Origin: Candidatus Staskawiczbacteria bacterium
GTDB lineage: Bacteria; Patescibacteriota; Minisyncoccia; Minisyncoccales; Staskawiczbacteraceae
Assembly: GCA_016196125.1 (NCBI GenBank)
Contig: JACPYG010000006.1
Location: 1-54,510, forward strand
DNA length: 54,510 bases
Direction of reading: 5' to 3'
In this document: piece by piece, positions 34,155 through 43,759 of the stretch
Numbering within the stretch: position 1 is the stretch's first letter
Layout of the letters: every line of letters begins with the position of its first letter
Position numbers and translations under genes: made by a program
The notes under the pieces: model-generated
Seen by the model: the letters and a program-made list of their open reading frames with translations, nothing else
What the model was told of the DNA's origin: nothing
Databases searched by the model: none

Positions 34155-36630
34155 GGCACTTTTTATATTTTTTGCCTGAACCGCAAGGACATGGGTCGTT
34201 TCTGCCAGCCTTCTCCTGCTGGCTTTGGATTGGCAAGCTAACTTCGTTTGGAATCTGATGATTTTGAGGCTGTAAACTGGCCTTAAAAACAGAATTGGCA
34301 ATACTCATATCAATGTCTTCCAGCAACCTCTGAAACATTTTACGGCCTTCGTTTTTATATTCAATTAACGGATCGTATCCTCCAAAAGCCCTTAATCTTA
34401 CCGAGTCTCTTAAGTGGTCCATATTTGAAAGATGGTCTTGCCAAAGAGTGTCTTGAACCTTCAAACTTACTGCTTTTTCCAACTGAAACATATTGTCCCT
34501 GCCAAGTTCTTCTTCTCTTTTATTATAATTCTCTTTTGTATAGCCTGCTAACTCCGCCATTTTTATGATTTGTAATTTTAGGTCTTCCGGTTGTATCTCT
34601 AATATTTCTTTCCTTTTTTTGTAAATAATTTCTCTGTGCTTATTCATTACATCGTCGTATTCTAAAAGATGGTGCCTGGCATCAAAATTGAATCCTTCAA
34701 TTTTTGATTGGGCAGATTCAATGGCTCCAGAAAGCATACGGGCTTCTATCGGCTCATCTTCCGGCACTTTTAAAACGGTCATCAAAGATTTCACTCTGTC
34801 TCCGCCAAAAATCCTCATTAAGTCATCTTCCAAAGAAACAAAAAACTGCGAAGAACCATGGTCTCCCTGCCTGCCAGCCCTTCCTCTCAATTGGTCGTCA
34901 ATTCTCCTTGCCTCGTGGCGCTCCGTTCCTAAAACATGGAGTCCGCCAAGTTTTTTAACTGCCTCTGCTTCTTTGATGCTCGATGGATTTCCGCCCAAAA
35001 TTATATCAACTCCGCGGCCTGCCATATTTGTGGCAATAGTAACAGAACCTCTTTTTCCTGCCTGCGCAATAATTTCTCCTTCTCTCTCATGATTTTTAGC
35101 ATTTAAAATTTGATGTGGAATGCCCTGCGTTTCCAGCATTTTTCCCAATAATTCATTTTTCTCAACAGACCTTGTTCCCACTAAAACCGGCTGTCCTTTT
35201 TTGTTCAACTCTTTTATTTCATTTACTGCCGCAATAAGCTTGCCATTTTCTGTTTTAAAAACCTTATCTGGATAATCCCGCCTTACCATGGGTTTATGGG
35301 TGGGAATTACGGCAACATCTAATTTATAAACCTTGTCTAATTCTTCTGCCGAAGTCAAAGCGGTTCCCGTCATACCGGATATTTTTTTATAAAGTCTGAA
35401 ATAATTTTGAAAAGTAATCGTGGCAAATGTAATGGATTCCGGCTGGATTTTGACTCCTTCCTTTGCCTCTATTGCCTGATGAAGCCCGGAAGACCAACGT
35501 CGTCCAGGCATAAGTCTGCCTGTAAATTCATCAATAATTATAATTTCACCGCTCTTTACCCCGTTAGAGGTTCGTTTTTCTTGTATATTCCCAGAGTTTC
35601 CCTGACCTCTAACGGGGCTTACCACATAATCCCTGTCTTTTAAAAACAAAACCTTGGCCCTCAAAGCTGATTCTAATTGATGCGTAACGGCAATATCGTT
35701 TTCCTGCCAGGGATCCTGGCCCAAACTTTTTACAACTTTATTCTGGCCCTCTTCCGTAAAAGTTGCTGTTTTCATTTTTTCATCTAAAATATAATCGTCT
35801 TTTTTATTTAGCGGAAGCACAACTTTGGCAAATTGATAATATTTCTCTGTTGCCTCTTCTCCGGCTCCTGAAATAATAAGAGGAACGCGCGCTTCATCAA
35901 TTAAAATTGAATCTACTTCGTCAACGATGGCAAAATTATACCCCCGCTGGACTTGATATTGCAAATCGTAAACCATATTGTCTCTTAAATAATCAAAGCC
36001 AAATTCATTGTTAGTGCCATAAGTGATGTCGGCATCGTATGCCTCTTTTTTTGTCGCAGGCCTTAAAAAATCTTGCACAACCTTAAAAGAACCAACTAAA
36101 TCCCGCTGTTGGTCTTTTTCAGTATTTATATATGAAGCGTCGTAAATGTATCCTGATTCATTTGTAATGCATCCGGTAGATAGCCCCAAAGCGCCATAAA
36201 TCTGGCCCATCCAAACCATATCTCTTTTGGCTAAATAATCGTTTACCGTAACAATATGGACCCCCTTTCCTTCTAAGGCGTTTAGATATGCCGGCAAAGT
36301 GGCAGATAAAGTCTTACCCTCGCCGGTTCTCATTTCGGCAATTTTGCCTTGATGTAAAACAATTCCTCCGATTAATTGCGAATCGAAATGGCGCTGGTTT
36401 AGAGTTCTTCTTGCCGCCTCTCTAACCAAAGCAAAAGCCTCGGGCAGAATATTGTCCAAACTTTCTTTTAGCGCCAATCTATTTTTAAAATCTTTTGTTT
36501 TTTCTTTTAACTGTTCAGCCGAAAGTTTTTCCAGTTTCGGCTCAAAAGAATTTATTTTTTCGATTATAGGCGCTAAACTTTTTATATATTTTTCATTAGG
36601 GTCTCCAAATATTTTAGTAAAAATTGACAT
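34141..36630 (-). CDS. secA: Preprotein translocase ATPase SecA, with in-frame palindromic-element insertion
   Basis: AEMRTGEGKTLSATLPAYLNAL, VDEVDSILIDEARVPLIISG, DEFTGRLMPGRRWSSGLHQAIEAKE, ATNMAGRGVDI, C-terminal RNDPCPCGSGKKYKKCHG. Confidence 0.97.
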   Translation of the reverse strand: MSIFTKIFGDPNEKYIKSLAPIIEKINSFEPKLEKLSAEQLKEKTKDFKNRLALKESLDNILPEAFALVREAARRTLNQRHFDSQLIGGIVLHQGKIAEMRTGEGKTLSATLPAYLNALEGKGVHIVTVNDYLAKRDMVWMGQIYGALGLSTGCITNESGYIYDASYINTEKDQQRDLVGSFKVVQDFLRPATKKEAYDADITYGTNNEFGFDYLRDNMVYDLQYQVQRGYNFAIVDEVDSILIDEARVPLIISGAGEEATEKYYQFAKVVLPLNKKDDYILDEKMKTATFTEEGQNKVVKSLGQDPWQENDIAVTHQLESALRAKVLFLKDRDYVVSPVRGQGNSGNIQEKRTSNGVKSGEIIIIDEFTGRLMPGRRWSSGLHQAIEAKEGVKIQPESITFATITFQNYFRLYKKISGMTGTALTSAEELDKVYKLDVAVIPTHKPMVRRDYPDKVFKTENGKLIAAVNEIKELNKKGQPVLVGTRSVEKNELLGKMLETQGIPHQILNAKNHEREGEIIAQAGKRGSVTIATNMAGRGVDIILGGNPSSIKEAEAVKKLGGLHVLGTERHEARRIDDQLRGRAGRQGDHGSSQFFVSLEDDLMRIFGGDRVKSLMTVLKVPEDEPIEARMLSGAIESAQSKIEGFNFDARHHLLEYDDVMNKHREIIYKKRKEILEIQPEDLKLQIIKMAELAGYTKENYNKREEELGRDNMFQLEKAVSLKVQDTLWQDHLSNMDHLRDSVRLRAFGGYDPLIEYKNEGRKMFQRLLEDIDMSIANSVFKASLQPQNHQIPNEVSLPIQSQQEKAGRNDPCPCGSGKKYKKCHGKI
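35558..35618. repeat. 61-bp inverted-repeat element ACCCCGTTAGAGGT...ACCTCTAACGGGGCT inside secA
   Basis: 13-bp perfect terminal inverted repeats; coincides with a roughly 21-aa insertion relative to standard SecA. Confidence 0.85.
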
Positions 36631-36631
36631 A

Positions 36632-37006
36632 TTAATTTGATGCGACTTTTCTTTGCTTTCTTATCATTAACTCTGTTTTTTTAAGTTTGTATTTTTTAAT
36701 CTCCTGCTGCAATTCATTTTTAACTTGAACTATGGCCTGTTTTAAATCATTTTTTTCCGAAATTGCCACTAATGTTTTACCCGGCAAATGAACTCTTGCC
36801 TCCGCGCGAAATATATTTCCCTTTTTATGATGGTTTGTTTCCTTTCCAATTTCCACAAAAAAGTCTCTTGAGTCTTTTCCTTTTTTAAAACCATCTTTTC
36901 CTTGAAGAACCTGCGCAAACCTTTTGAGGCCTCCTATTTTTACCTCAACAAATTTTTGAATATTTTCTGTTAGTTCTAAATTTTTTGTTTTAATTATTAT
37001 TTTCAT
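36632..37006 (-). CDS. Ribosome hibernation factor / sigma-54 modulation protein (HPF/RaiA family)
   Basis: MKIIIKTKNLELTENIQKFVEVKIGGLKRF ... FRAEARVHLPGKTLVAISEKNDLKQAIVQVKNELQQEIKKYK. Confidence 0.9.
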   Translation of the reverse strand: MKIIIKTKNLELTENIQKFVEVKIGGLKRFAQVLQGKDGFKKGKDSRDFFVEIGKETNHHKKGNIFRAEARVHLPGKTLVAISEKNDLKQAIVQVKNELQQEIKKYKLKKTELMIRKQRKVASN

Positions 37007-37016
37007 ATTATTTATA

Positions 37017-37985
37017 TTAAAAACCTACAAATTGCACTTCCTGTTCTAATGCAATTCCGTATTTTTTTCTTACTCTTTGTTTTACCAAATCAATCAATTT
37101 TAAAACATCTCGAGAACTGGCTCCGCCTAAATTTATAATATAATTTGAGTGTTTTTCTGAAATCTGCGCCTTGCCTATTTTTTTGCCCACCAAACCAGCT
37201 CCAATAACAAACCAAGCGGAAGGCACAATCGGGAAAGGATCTTTTTTTACTTTATCTAAAAAAATTTTTTGGAATTTTAAGGGAATTTCTTTAAAATCCA
37301 CATTCTTGAATATACTGCCTGCATTTGGATATTCTAAAGGATGTCTTTCTCTTCTGTAATTGATATGAGATTTGGAAATTTCTTGAATTTTTTTCTTTTC
37401 CCCTTTTTTAAGTTTTATTGATGCAGATAAAACAACCCAATTTTGCTTCTTAAAAACTGAAGACCTATAAGAAAACTTGCACTGCGCATTAGATAATTTT
37501 CTTACATTCAAATTATTATCCAATGCTCTTACATTTAGAACAGAATCCTTGACTTCTCCGCCAAATGCGCCGGCGTTTCCCCTAACGGCGCCCCCAAAGG
37601 TTCCAGGCAATCCTCCTGCCCATTCAAGCCCTTGTAAAGATTTTTCAATTGAAAAATCAACTAATTTTCCAAAAACTATTCCGCCAGGAGCTTTAATAAT
37701 GTTATTTTTCATTAAAACCATAGGTTCTTTTATATTATTTTTGACAACTAATCCCTTAATTAACTTATCTGAAACCAATAAATTACTGCCCCCGCCCATA
37801 ACGAAAATTGGAATTTTCAATCTTTTGGCAATTTTTATTGCCCGTATAATTTCTTTTTCCTTGGTAGTTATTAAAAAATATTCGGCAGGACCGCCGATTT
37901 TAAAAGTAGTGTATTCACTAAGTAAAATATCTTTCTTTATATCAGGCAATTCTTTCTTTAATTTATCAAAAATACCTTCTCTCAT
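37017..37985 (-). CDS. murB: UDP-N-acetylmuramate dehydrogenase
   Basis: LSEYTTFKIGGPAEYF, VMGGGSNLLVSD, GLEWAGGLPGTFGGAVRGNAGAFGGEV, FSYRSSVFK, PNAGSIFKN. Confidence 0.96.
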   Translation of the reverse strand: MREGIFDKLKKELPDIKKDILLSEYTTFKIGGPAEYFLITTKEKEIIRAIKIAKRLKIPIFVMGGGSNLLVSDKLIKGLVVKNNIKEPMVLMKNNIIKAPGGIVFGKLVDFSIEKSLQGLEWAGGLPGTFGGAVRGNAGAFGGEVKDSVLNVRALDNNLNVRKLSNAQCKFSYRSSVFKKQNWVVLSASIKLKKGEKKKIQEISKSHINYRRERHPLEYPNAGSIFKNVDFKEIPLKFQKIFLDKVKKDPFPIVPSAWFVIGAGLVGKKIGKAQISEKHSNYIINLGGASSRDVLKLIDLVKQRVRKKYGIALEQEVQFVGF

Positions 37986-38001
37986 TTAAATTTTAGAACT
38001 T

Positions 38002-39693
38002 CTAATTAAGAATTTGGTTTATTTTAATTCTTGTGGAGAAACCAACGAAACCGGTGCCTTTTTTCAACCCCAAAGGAGTCAAGACTTCAGAGGCATACTT
38101 TTCTTGAAAACGTATCACGGCCAATCTGGTTAAATTACCAAAATTACCAGTTACAAAACCTTCAGGATAAATGCCCTGCCCCTGTGATTTTAAAAATTCC
38201 TGCAGGCATCTTACTTCATTATTGTTCGCCATGCCAAAATAAAGATTATTATTTAATTTTTGGCATATGCCATTATTTTGGCCGTCCCCTTGGTTTTGAG
38301 CTAAAATTTTGGCAATTTCTTTTTTTAAGTAATCAATCTGATCTAAAAATTTCTGGATGGTTGCCTGCTCGTCTGGCGATATTATTCCTGTAATTAAAAC
38401 GGTAAACGTAAAAGGATAAGTGAATTCCAATCCGTCGAATCCAGAAATTTTTGTTTGTAAAGACGGAATAATAATCAAAGATTTTTGGTCGCTTCCAAAA
38501 TTTTTAATATTAATTTCACCTTTTTCGTCTTCGTTAAGTTTTAAAAATTCCAAATAATAGTTATTCTCCTTATCATAAACTATATATGGAACAGTAAAAT
38601 CAAGGCCTGTTAAACTTGAAAAATTCAATTTTAAGTCGCCATTGCCTCCAATAATCTTTTGCCAATTTCCAGACCAATTTTTTGTGACATTTGTTACGGA
38701 TAAAGAACTGTCACCGGTCAAAGGTAAAAAATTAAGAGTTGGATTTAATCTGAAATTTTTGAGGTTTTTGTTTAAATAACAGTATTTTGAATCTAATAAA
38801 CAGTCGTTAATTGTTATTGCTATGGTCCAATTTGTAAAAATTTGAGAAAAGTCTTCTTTATAACTATTTTTTTGCAAAGCATAGTTTATGCTTTCAATGC
38901 CGGTTAATTCTGATTTTAAGGAATCAATCAAAATATTTATGCCGTAATGGTCTGTTAAATAATATATAAATAGGATTGCGACCCCATAGTCGTATTTTGA
39001 TTCCTGCCACTCGGTTAAAGAATCTGACGGTTTCTCTAAAAATGCCTGTACTCTTCTTTGTAAATTACTTCCCTGATATTGGTCATCATAACCCAAAATA
39101 TTTGCAGAATAATCTGCCCTTGCTTCATTGAGCCATATTTCTTCTTTTGCATCAAATATCCTGTTTTTTTGATTAAAAGTAATTAAATGGACAAATTCAT
39201 GGGCTAAAAAAATTTTAAGCTGGGGATTGTCAATTTGCGAAATGGGCAGATAAAGCATTTCTCTTTCATTTGAATCTGGCAACTGAAGTTTTAAGTATTC
39301 GTCCGATTCCCTAAAATATCCGCCTGCTCCTTCTCGAAGGGATTGAAATAAAATTGTTATTCTTCCATCACCATCAACTCCGGGATTCCATTCAGAGCCG
39401 AAAACAGAAGTTAAATTCGGATAAATCTTATTTTCAAATTCTTGCGACAATATATCCAAATTATTCAAAACTTCGGTTTGTTTTGCCTGTGCTTGCAAAT
39501 CCCACCAATTTTTTTCTATATAAAAATAAAGCTTTGGAGTAGTTTTAATTAACACAGCTGTTGTTTGAGGCCTGTCTAAAGCATCGAAATCTTTATCTAT
39601 ATTAAAGTTTACCGTATCGCCAAAGCTAACGGCAATAGCCCCTTGAGCCGCAAATAAAACACAAAAAGCAATAATTATAAAAATTCTTCTCAT
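38002..39693 (-). CDS. Secreted zinc-metallopeptidase-like protein with C-terminal peptidoglycan-binding domain
   Basis: Signal peptide; FLAHEFVHLITFNQKNR (HExxH) with ...EEIWLNEARADY; C-terminal VRCLQEFLKSQGQGIYPEGFVTGNFGNLTRLAVIRFQEKY. Confidence 0.87.
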   Translation of the reverse strand: MRRIFIIIAFCVLFAAQGAIAVSFGDTVNFNIDKDFDALDRPQTTAVLIKTTPKLYFYIEKNWWDLQAQAKQTEVLNNLDILSQEFENKIYPNLTSVFGSEWNPGVDGDGRITILFQSLREGAGGYFRESDEYLKLQLPDSNEREMLYLPISQIDNPQLKIFLAHEFVHLITFNQKNRIFDAKEEIWLNEARADYSANILGYDDQYQGSNLQRRVQAFLEKPSDSLTEWQESKYDYGVAILFIYYLTDHYGINILIDSLKSELTGIESINYALQKNSYKEDFSQIFTNWTIAITINDCLLDSKYCYLNKNLKNFRLNPTLNFLPLTGDSSLSVTNVTKNWSGNWQKIIGGNGDLKLNFSSLTGLDFTVPYIVYDKENNYYLEFLKLNEDEKGEINIKNFGSDQKSLIIIPSLQTKISGFDGLEFTYPFTFTVLITGIISPDEQATIQKFLDQIDYLKKEIAKILAQNQGDGQNNGICQKLNNNLYFGMANNNEVRCLQEFLKSQGQGIYPEGFVTGNFGNLTRLAVIRFQEKYASEVLTPLGLKKGTGFVGFSTRIKINQILN

Positions 39694-39736
39694 TTTCTGA
39701 TTCTAACACAAAAATATAACATAAAAAAATACTATC

Positions 39737-41593
39737 TTATTTTTGGCTATAATGCAAAATAATGTCCTTTAAATCCTTTGTTATTTTCGTTTTATCTTGA
39801 TTATTTATTAAATTTTTAATATTTTCTAATTTTCTTTTTAAATTTTCCGGCTCTATTGCAGAAAGCTTAGCCACAAAAATTTTTTGGTTTTGTGTGGCGA
39901 TAGTTCCTTCTTCTGCTGTTAAAATTTCTTCAAATAATTTTTCCCCTTGTCTCATTCCGGTAAAAACTATGGCTATATCTTTATCTGGTTCGAATCCGGA
40001 TAATTTTATCATTTCTTTCGCCAAATCCCATATTTTAATCGGTTTTCCCATATCGAGCACAAACACTTCTCCTCCCTGGCCCATAGCGCCTGATTGCATA
40101 ACCAATAAACAGGCTTCGGAGGTTAACATAAAATATCTTTTCATATCACGATGAGTGACTTGCACCGGTCCGCCTCTTTTAATTTGCTCGCGAAATATAG
40201 GAATCACACTTCCCCTGCTGTTTAAAACATTGCCAAATCTTACGGAAATAAATTTTGTCTGGTTTTTTTGATTATATGACTGACAAATCATTTCACTCAC
40301 CCTTTTAGTGGTTCCCATGACAGAAGTTGGATTGACTGCTTTGTCTGTGGAAATAAAAATAAATTTTTCCACACCATTATTTAAGCTGATATTTGCCAAA
40401 TTCTCTGTGCCAAAAATATTATTTTTTACGGCTTCATCCGGGTTTTCTTCCATCAAGGTAACGTGTTTGTAAGCAGCTGCATGAAAAACAATTTTTGGCT
40501 GGAACTTTCTGAATATTTCGTTTATTTTTTCTTTATCCCTGATGTCTGCAATTATCGGCTGAATTTTTAAATTAGAAAAATCATCTTCCAATTCTTTTGA
40601 AATATTAAAGATTCCTGTTTCATCTTGGTCTAACAATAAAAGCAAGCTTGGATTAAATTTTGCCGTCTGTCTTGATAATTCAGAACCTATGGAACCGGCG
40701 GCTCCAGTAACTAAAATAATTTTATCTTTGATAAAATTTTTAATTTGTTTTGTGTCTAAATTAACCTCTTCTCTGCCCAGTAAATCTTCTACATCAATGT
40801 CCTTAAGATTTTTAAAAGAAACTTTACCGCTTATAACTTCACTTAATGCGGGCGCAATTTTAATTTTTTTAAGACCGGCTTTTCCTCCAAGTTCAACCAC
40901 TTTTTTAATTGTTGACTTTCCGGCTGAAGGAAGCGCCACTATCAACTCTTTCACTTCATAGCTTTTTATAATTTCAGGAATATCTGTAATTTTTCCCAAA
41001 ACTTTATATCCATGAATACTCACCCCCTGCTTGATGGAACTATCATCAATTAGGCCAATGGGATAATATGGACTGACTTTGGAAGAAATGATACTTCTTA
41101 AAATCTGTTCTCCTGCGTCACCTGCTCCGATAATCAAAGTTTTTTCTTTTTTTGATATGCGAGTAGAACCGACAACGTGCAAATAAACCCTTTTGGAGAT
41201 GCGAATCCCTCCGCAAAAAATAAACACCAATAAATAACTTATAAAAAGAATAGACCTTGGAAAATTTTTAAAAGAAGGGAAATATTTTGATATAAAAATA
41301 GTAATGCCTAAAAATAAAAAAGAGATTGTAGTCGCCTTTAATAAAGATATTGCCTCGCTGGTTGAGACATAAGACCAAGAGAAAGAATAAAGGCCCTGGA
41401 AATAAAATATGGGAATTGTGAAAATAATGGCCAAAATAATTATTCTTGAAATAAAAGGGAAATACTGCAATGGAATCTGGCCGTCAAATCTTATCAAAAA
41501 AGCAGACAAAACAGAAATGGCTATTAAAAGAATATCTGCCGAAACAAAAAATATCGTTTTGTTTATAGCCGTTTTATTAAATAAATTAAACAT
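39737..41593 (-). CDS. Membrane-anchored nucleotide-sugar epimerase/dehydratase (CapD/FlaA1/WbpM-like)
   Basis: 4-TM N-terminus, LIIGAGDAGEQILRSI, ILVTGAAGSIGSELSRQ, AAAYKHVTLMEENPDEAVKNNIFGTENLA, FISTDKAVNPTSVMGTTKR. Confidence 0.93.
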   Translation of the reverse strand: MFNLFNKTAINKTIFFVSADILLIAISVLSAFLIRFDGQIPLQYFPFISRIIILAIIFTIPIFYFQGLYSFSWSYVSTSEAISLLKATTISFLFLGITIFISKYFPSFKNFPRSILFISYLLVFIFCGGIRISKRVYLHVVGSTRISKKEKTLIIGAGDAGEQILRSIISSKVSPYYPIGLIDDSSIKQGVSIHGYKVLGKITDIPEIIKSYEVKELIVALPSAGKSTIKKVVELGGKAGLKKIKIAPALSEVISGKVSFKNLKDIDVEDLLGREEVNLDTKQIKNFIKDKIILVTGAAGSIGSELSRQTAKFNPSLLLLLDQDETGIFNISKELEDDFSNLKIQPIIADIRDKEKINEIFRKFQPKIVFHAAAYKHVTLMEENPDEAVKNNIFGTENLANISLNNGVEKFIFISTDKAVNPTSVMGTTKRVSEMICQSYNQKNQTKFISVRFGNVLNSRGSVIPIFREQIKRGGPVQVTHRDMKRYFMLTSEACLLVMQSGAMGQGGEVFVLDMGKPIKIWDLAKEMIKLSGFEPDKDIAIVFTGMRQGEKLFEEILTAEEGTIATQNQKIFVAKLSAIEPENLKRKLENIKNLINNQDKTKITKDLKDIILHYSQK

Positions 41594-42728
41594 TTGATAT
41601 TACTTCCTGATTGCGCAGGCAGGCTTTTAAATTCTTCACTACAAAATCTATATCTTTTTCCATTAAATTATTATAAAAAGGCAGAGCTAATGTTCTTTTG
41701 CTTATATTTTCCGCAATGGGAAAATCGCCTTCTTTATAAAAAAACATTTCTCTATAAAAAGGCTGTAAATGTATTGTTTGAAAATAATTACTGCAATGTA
41801 TCCCTCTGTCTGCCATTTTTTTTATAATCTTATTTCTTTTTTCACCGGCAAAATTTTCAGACAATTTTACCACATAAACAAACCAGCTGATTTTGTTTTC
41901 CTTGCTGATATAAGGCAACTCTACGCCCTTGATGCTTTCTAATTTTTTATTATACAATAGAGCGACTTTCTCCCTCTTTTTTAAAATCTCTTTTATCCTC
42001 TTCATTTGAGATATGCCCAAAGCGCAGCTCATTTCATCTAATCTGTAATTATATCCCAATCTTATGTGTTCTAACCATTTTCCTGATTTTAAATCTCTGC
42101 CCTGATTAGCCATGCTCTTGCATAAGGCAGCTATTTTTTGATTATTAGTTAATATCACGCCACCCTCTCCTGTTGTAATTTGTTTGTTTGGATAAAAAGC
42201 AAAAACACCGGCATCTCCAAAACTGCCGCACTTTTTCCCTTTATAAGCGGACCCCAAAGCTTCGGCAGAATCTTCAATCAAAAAAAGGTTATGTTTTTTC
42301 GCTATTTTTTGCAATTCCTCCCAATCAGCTGGCTGAGAAAAAATATCTACCGCCAAAATAGCTTTGGTTTTATTTGTAATTTTTTCTTCGATTTTAGAAA
42401 CGTCGATATTAAAGGTATCGCTTTTAATATCAACAAAAACCGGTTTTGCCCCTTGGAATAAAATGCAATTTGCGGAAGAAATAAAAGAAAATGGGGTTGT
42501 AATAACTTCATCTCCTTTGCCAATGCCTAACGCTCTTATGATAAGATGCAAACCGCTTGTTCCGCTATTTACCGCCACCGCATAATTTACTCCCGTAAAA
42601 TCAGCTATCTTTTTTTCAAATTCTAAATATTTTTTACCCAAAGACAAGTCATTAGTTTTTAATACTTCTAAAACAGCTTTTCTGTCTGAATCGGCTATAT
42701 CCGGTTTTGAAAGGGTAATTTTATACAT
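41586..42728 (-). CDS. DegT/DnrJ/EryC1 PLP-dependent sugar aminotransferase (PLP Lys present)
   Basis: VAVNSGTSGLHLIIRALGIGKGDEVITTPFSF, LIEDSAEALGSAYKGKKCGSFGDAGVFAFYPNKQITTGEGGVILTN. Confidence 0.93.
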   Translation of the reverse strand: MYKITLSKPDIADSDRKAVLEVLKTNDLSLGKKYLEFEKKIADFTGVNYAVAVNSGTSGLHLIIRALGIGKGDEVITTPFSFISSANCILFQGAKPVFVDIKSDTFNIDVSKIEEKITNKTKAILAVDIFSQPADWEELQKIAKKHNLFLIEDSAEALGSAYKGKKCGSFGDAGVFAFYPNKQITTGEGGVILTNNQKIAALCKSMANQGRDLKSGKWLEHIRLGYNYRLDEMSCALGISQMKRIKEILKKREKVALLYNKKLESIKGVELPYISKENKISWFVYVVKLSENFAGEKRNKIIKKMADRGIHCSNYFQTIHLQPFYREMFFYKEGDFPIAENISKRTLALPFYNNLMEKDIDFVVKNLKACLRNQEVISNV

Positions 42729-43167
42729 TATCTATTTTTTTAATAACTTTGGCTGGCACTCCATAAGCTAAAACATTGTCTGGTATGTCTTTTGTCACAA
42801 AACTCAAGGCCCCAACAATAGAGTTTTCTCCAATTGTTACTCCGGGCATAATAACAGAATTAGCCCCAATTTTACAATTCTTTTTTAAAACTATTTTTCC
42901 TTTTTTATTGTCTATGGTGGAAATAGAATAAATTTTCACTCCTCCTCCTATCTGAACATTATTTTCTATCACCACGCCAGCTGTGGCATTTATATAGCAA
43001 AAGGCGCCTATATCGGTATCTTTACCGAGTTCCAAACTTTCAACACCCCGCACCAACCAATTCCATTTGGTCGGCTTGCCGTCTTTTATCAACGGTTTTT
43101 TCCATTTTTTAAATCTTATTTCTTTCATAATTTTTTCGCCGGCTGGCGGATTATTTAAAGGGGTCAT
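42721..43167 (-). CDS. Hexapeptide-repeat (LbH) acyltransferase
   Basis: AGVVIENNVQIGGGVKIY, NCKIGANSVIMPGVTIGENSIVGALSFVTKDIPDNVLAYGVPAKVIKKI; true start probably at MKEIRFKKW. Confidence 0.88.
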   Translation of the reverse strand: MTPLNNPPAGEKIMKEIRFKKWKKPLIKDGKPTKWNWLVRGVESLELGKDTDIGAFCYINATAGVVIENNVQIGGGVKIYSISTIDNKKGKIVLKKNCKIGANSVIMPGVTIGENSIVGALSFVTKDIPDNVLAYGVPAKVIKKIDNV

Positions 43168-43759
43168 TCATGCCGCTTTTTCCGTAAACTCCCTCTTGTT
43201 TAATAAAAATTAAATAAAAAGTTTTAAATATAATCTTGGCATCCAGCCATAAAGACCAATGCTCAACATACCAAATGTCATATTCTATTCTTTCTTTCCA
43301 GCTTAAAGAATTTCTTCCGTGGATAAGGGCCCAACCGGCTAAACCAGGCAAAACCAAAAGTCTTTTTTTTTCAAAATCATTATAGCTCTCAACCTGATAC
43401 CGTAAAGTCGGGCGTGGCCCAACCAGACTCATTTCTCCTTTTAAAACATTTATCAATTGCGGGAATTCATCAATTCCCCATTTTCTTAAAAACATTCCTA
43501 ATTTTGTTATTCTTTCATCATTATCGGCAACAGTATATCCTAAACCTTTATTTATCGCCCCTTGAACCATTGTTCTGAATTTAAATGGATAAAATGGTTT
43601 TCCATTTTTTCCAATTCTTTCATACTTAAAAAAAACAGGGCCCCGAGAATCTGCTTTAATCAATATGGCAATTATTAAAAAAAACGGTAAAAGTAAAATT
43701 AAAGCTATGAATGCAAATAAAAAATCACAGATTCTTTTAAATATAAGCATTATTTTCAT
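43151..43759 (-). CDS. Bacterial sugar transferase (undecaprenyl-phosphate phosphosugar transferase, PglC/WcaJ-type)
   Basis: RICDFLFAFIALILLLPFFLIIAILIKADSRGPVFFKYERIGKNGKPFYPFKFRTM, IDEFPQLINVLKGEMSLVGPRP. Confidence 0.94.
   Translation of the reverse strand: MKIMLIFKRICDFLFAFIALILLLPFFLIIAILIKADSRGPVFFKYERIGKNGKPFYPFKFRTMVQGAINKGLGYTVADNDERITKLGMFLRKWGIDEFPQLINVLKGEMSLVGPRPTLRYQVESYNDFEKKRLLVLPGLAGWALIHGRNSLSWKERIEYDIWYVEHWSLWLDAKIIFKTFYLIFIKQEGVYGKSGMNDPFK

Noticed and set aside
34155-34301. N-terminal extension of the CAP-domain protein to 34301
   Set aside because: It reads through secA in another frame; MAKSKIIILAV at 34154 gives a proper signal anchor.
34688-35092. Plus-strand 134-aa ORF antisense to secA
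   Set aside because: Antisense by-product; secA frame is clearly functional.
37570-37600. CCCCTAACGGCGCC in murB as another copy of the CCCCGTTAGAGG element
   Set aside because: It encodes conserved MurB residues (GGAVRGNAGAFGG) with no partner arm.
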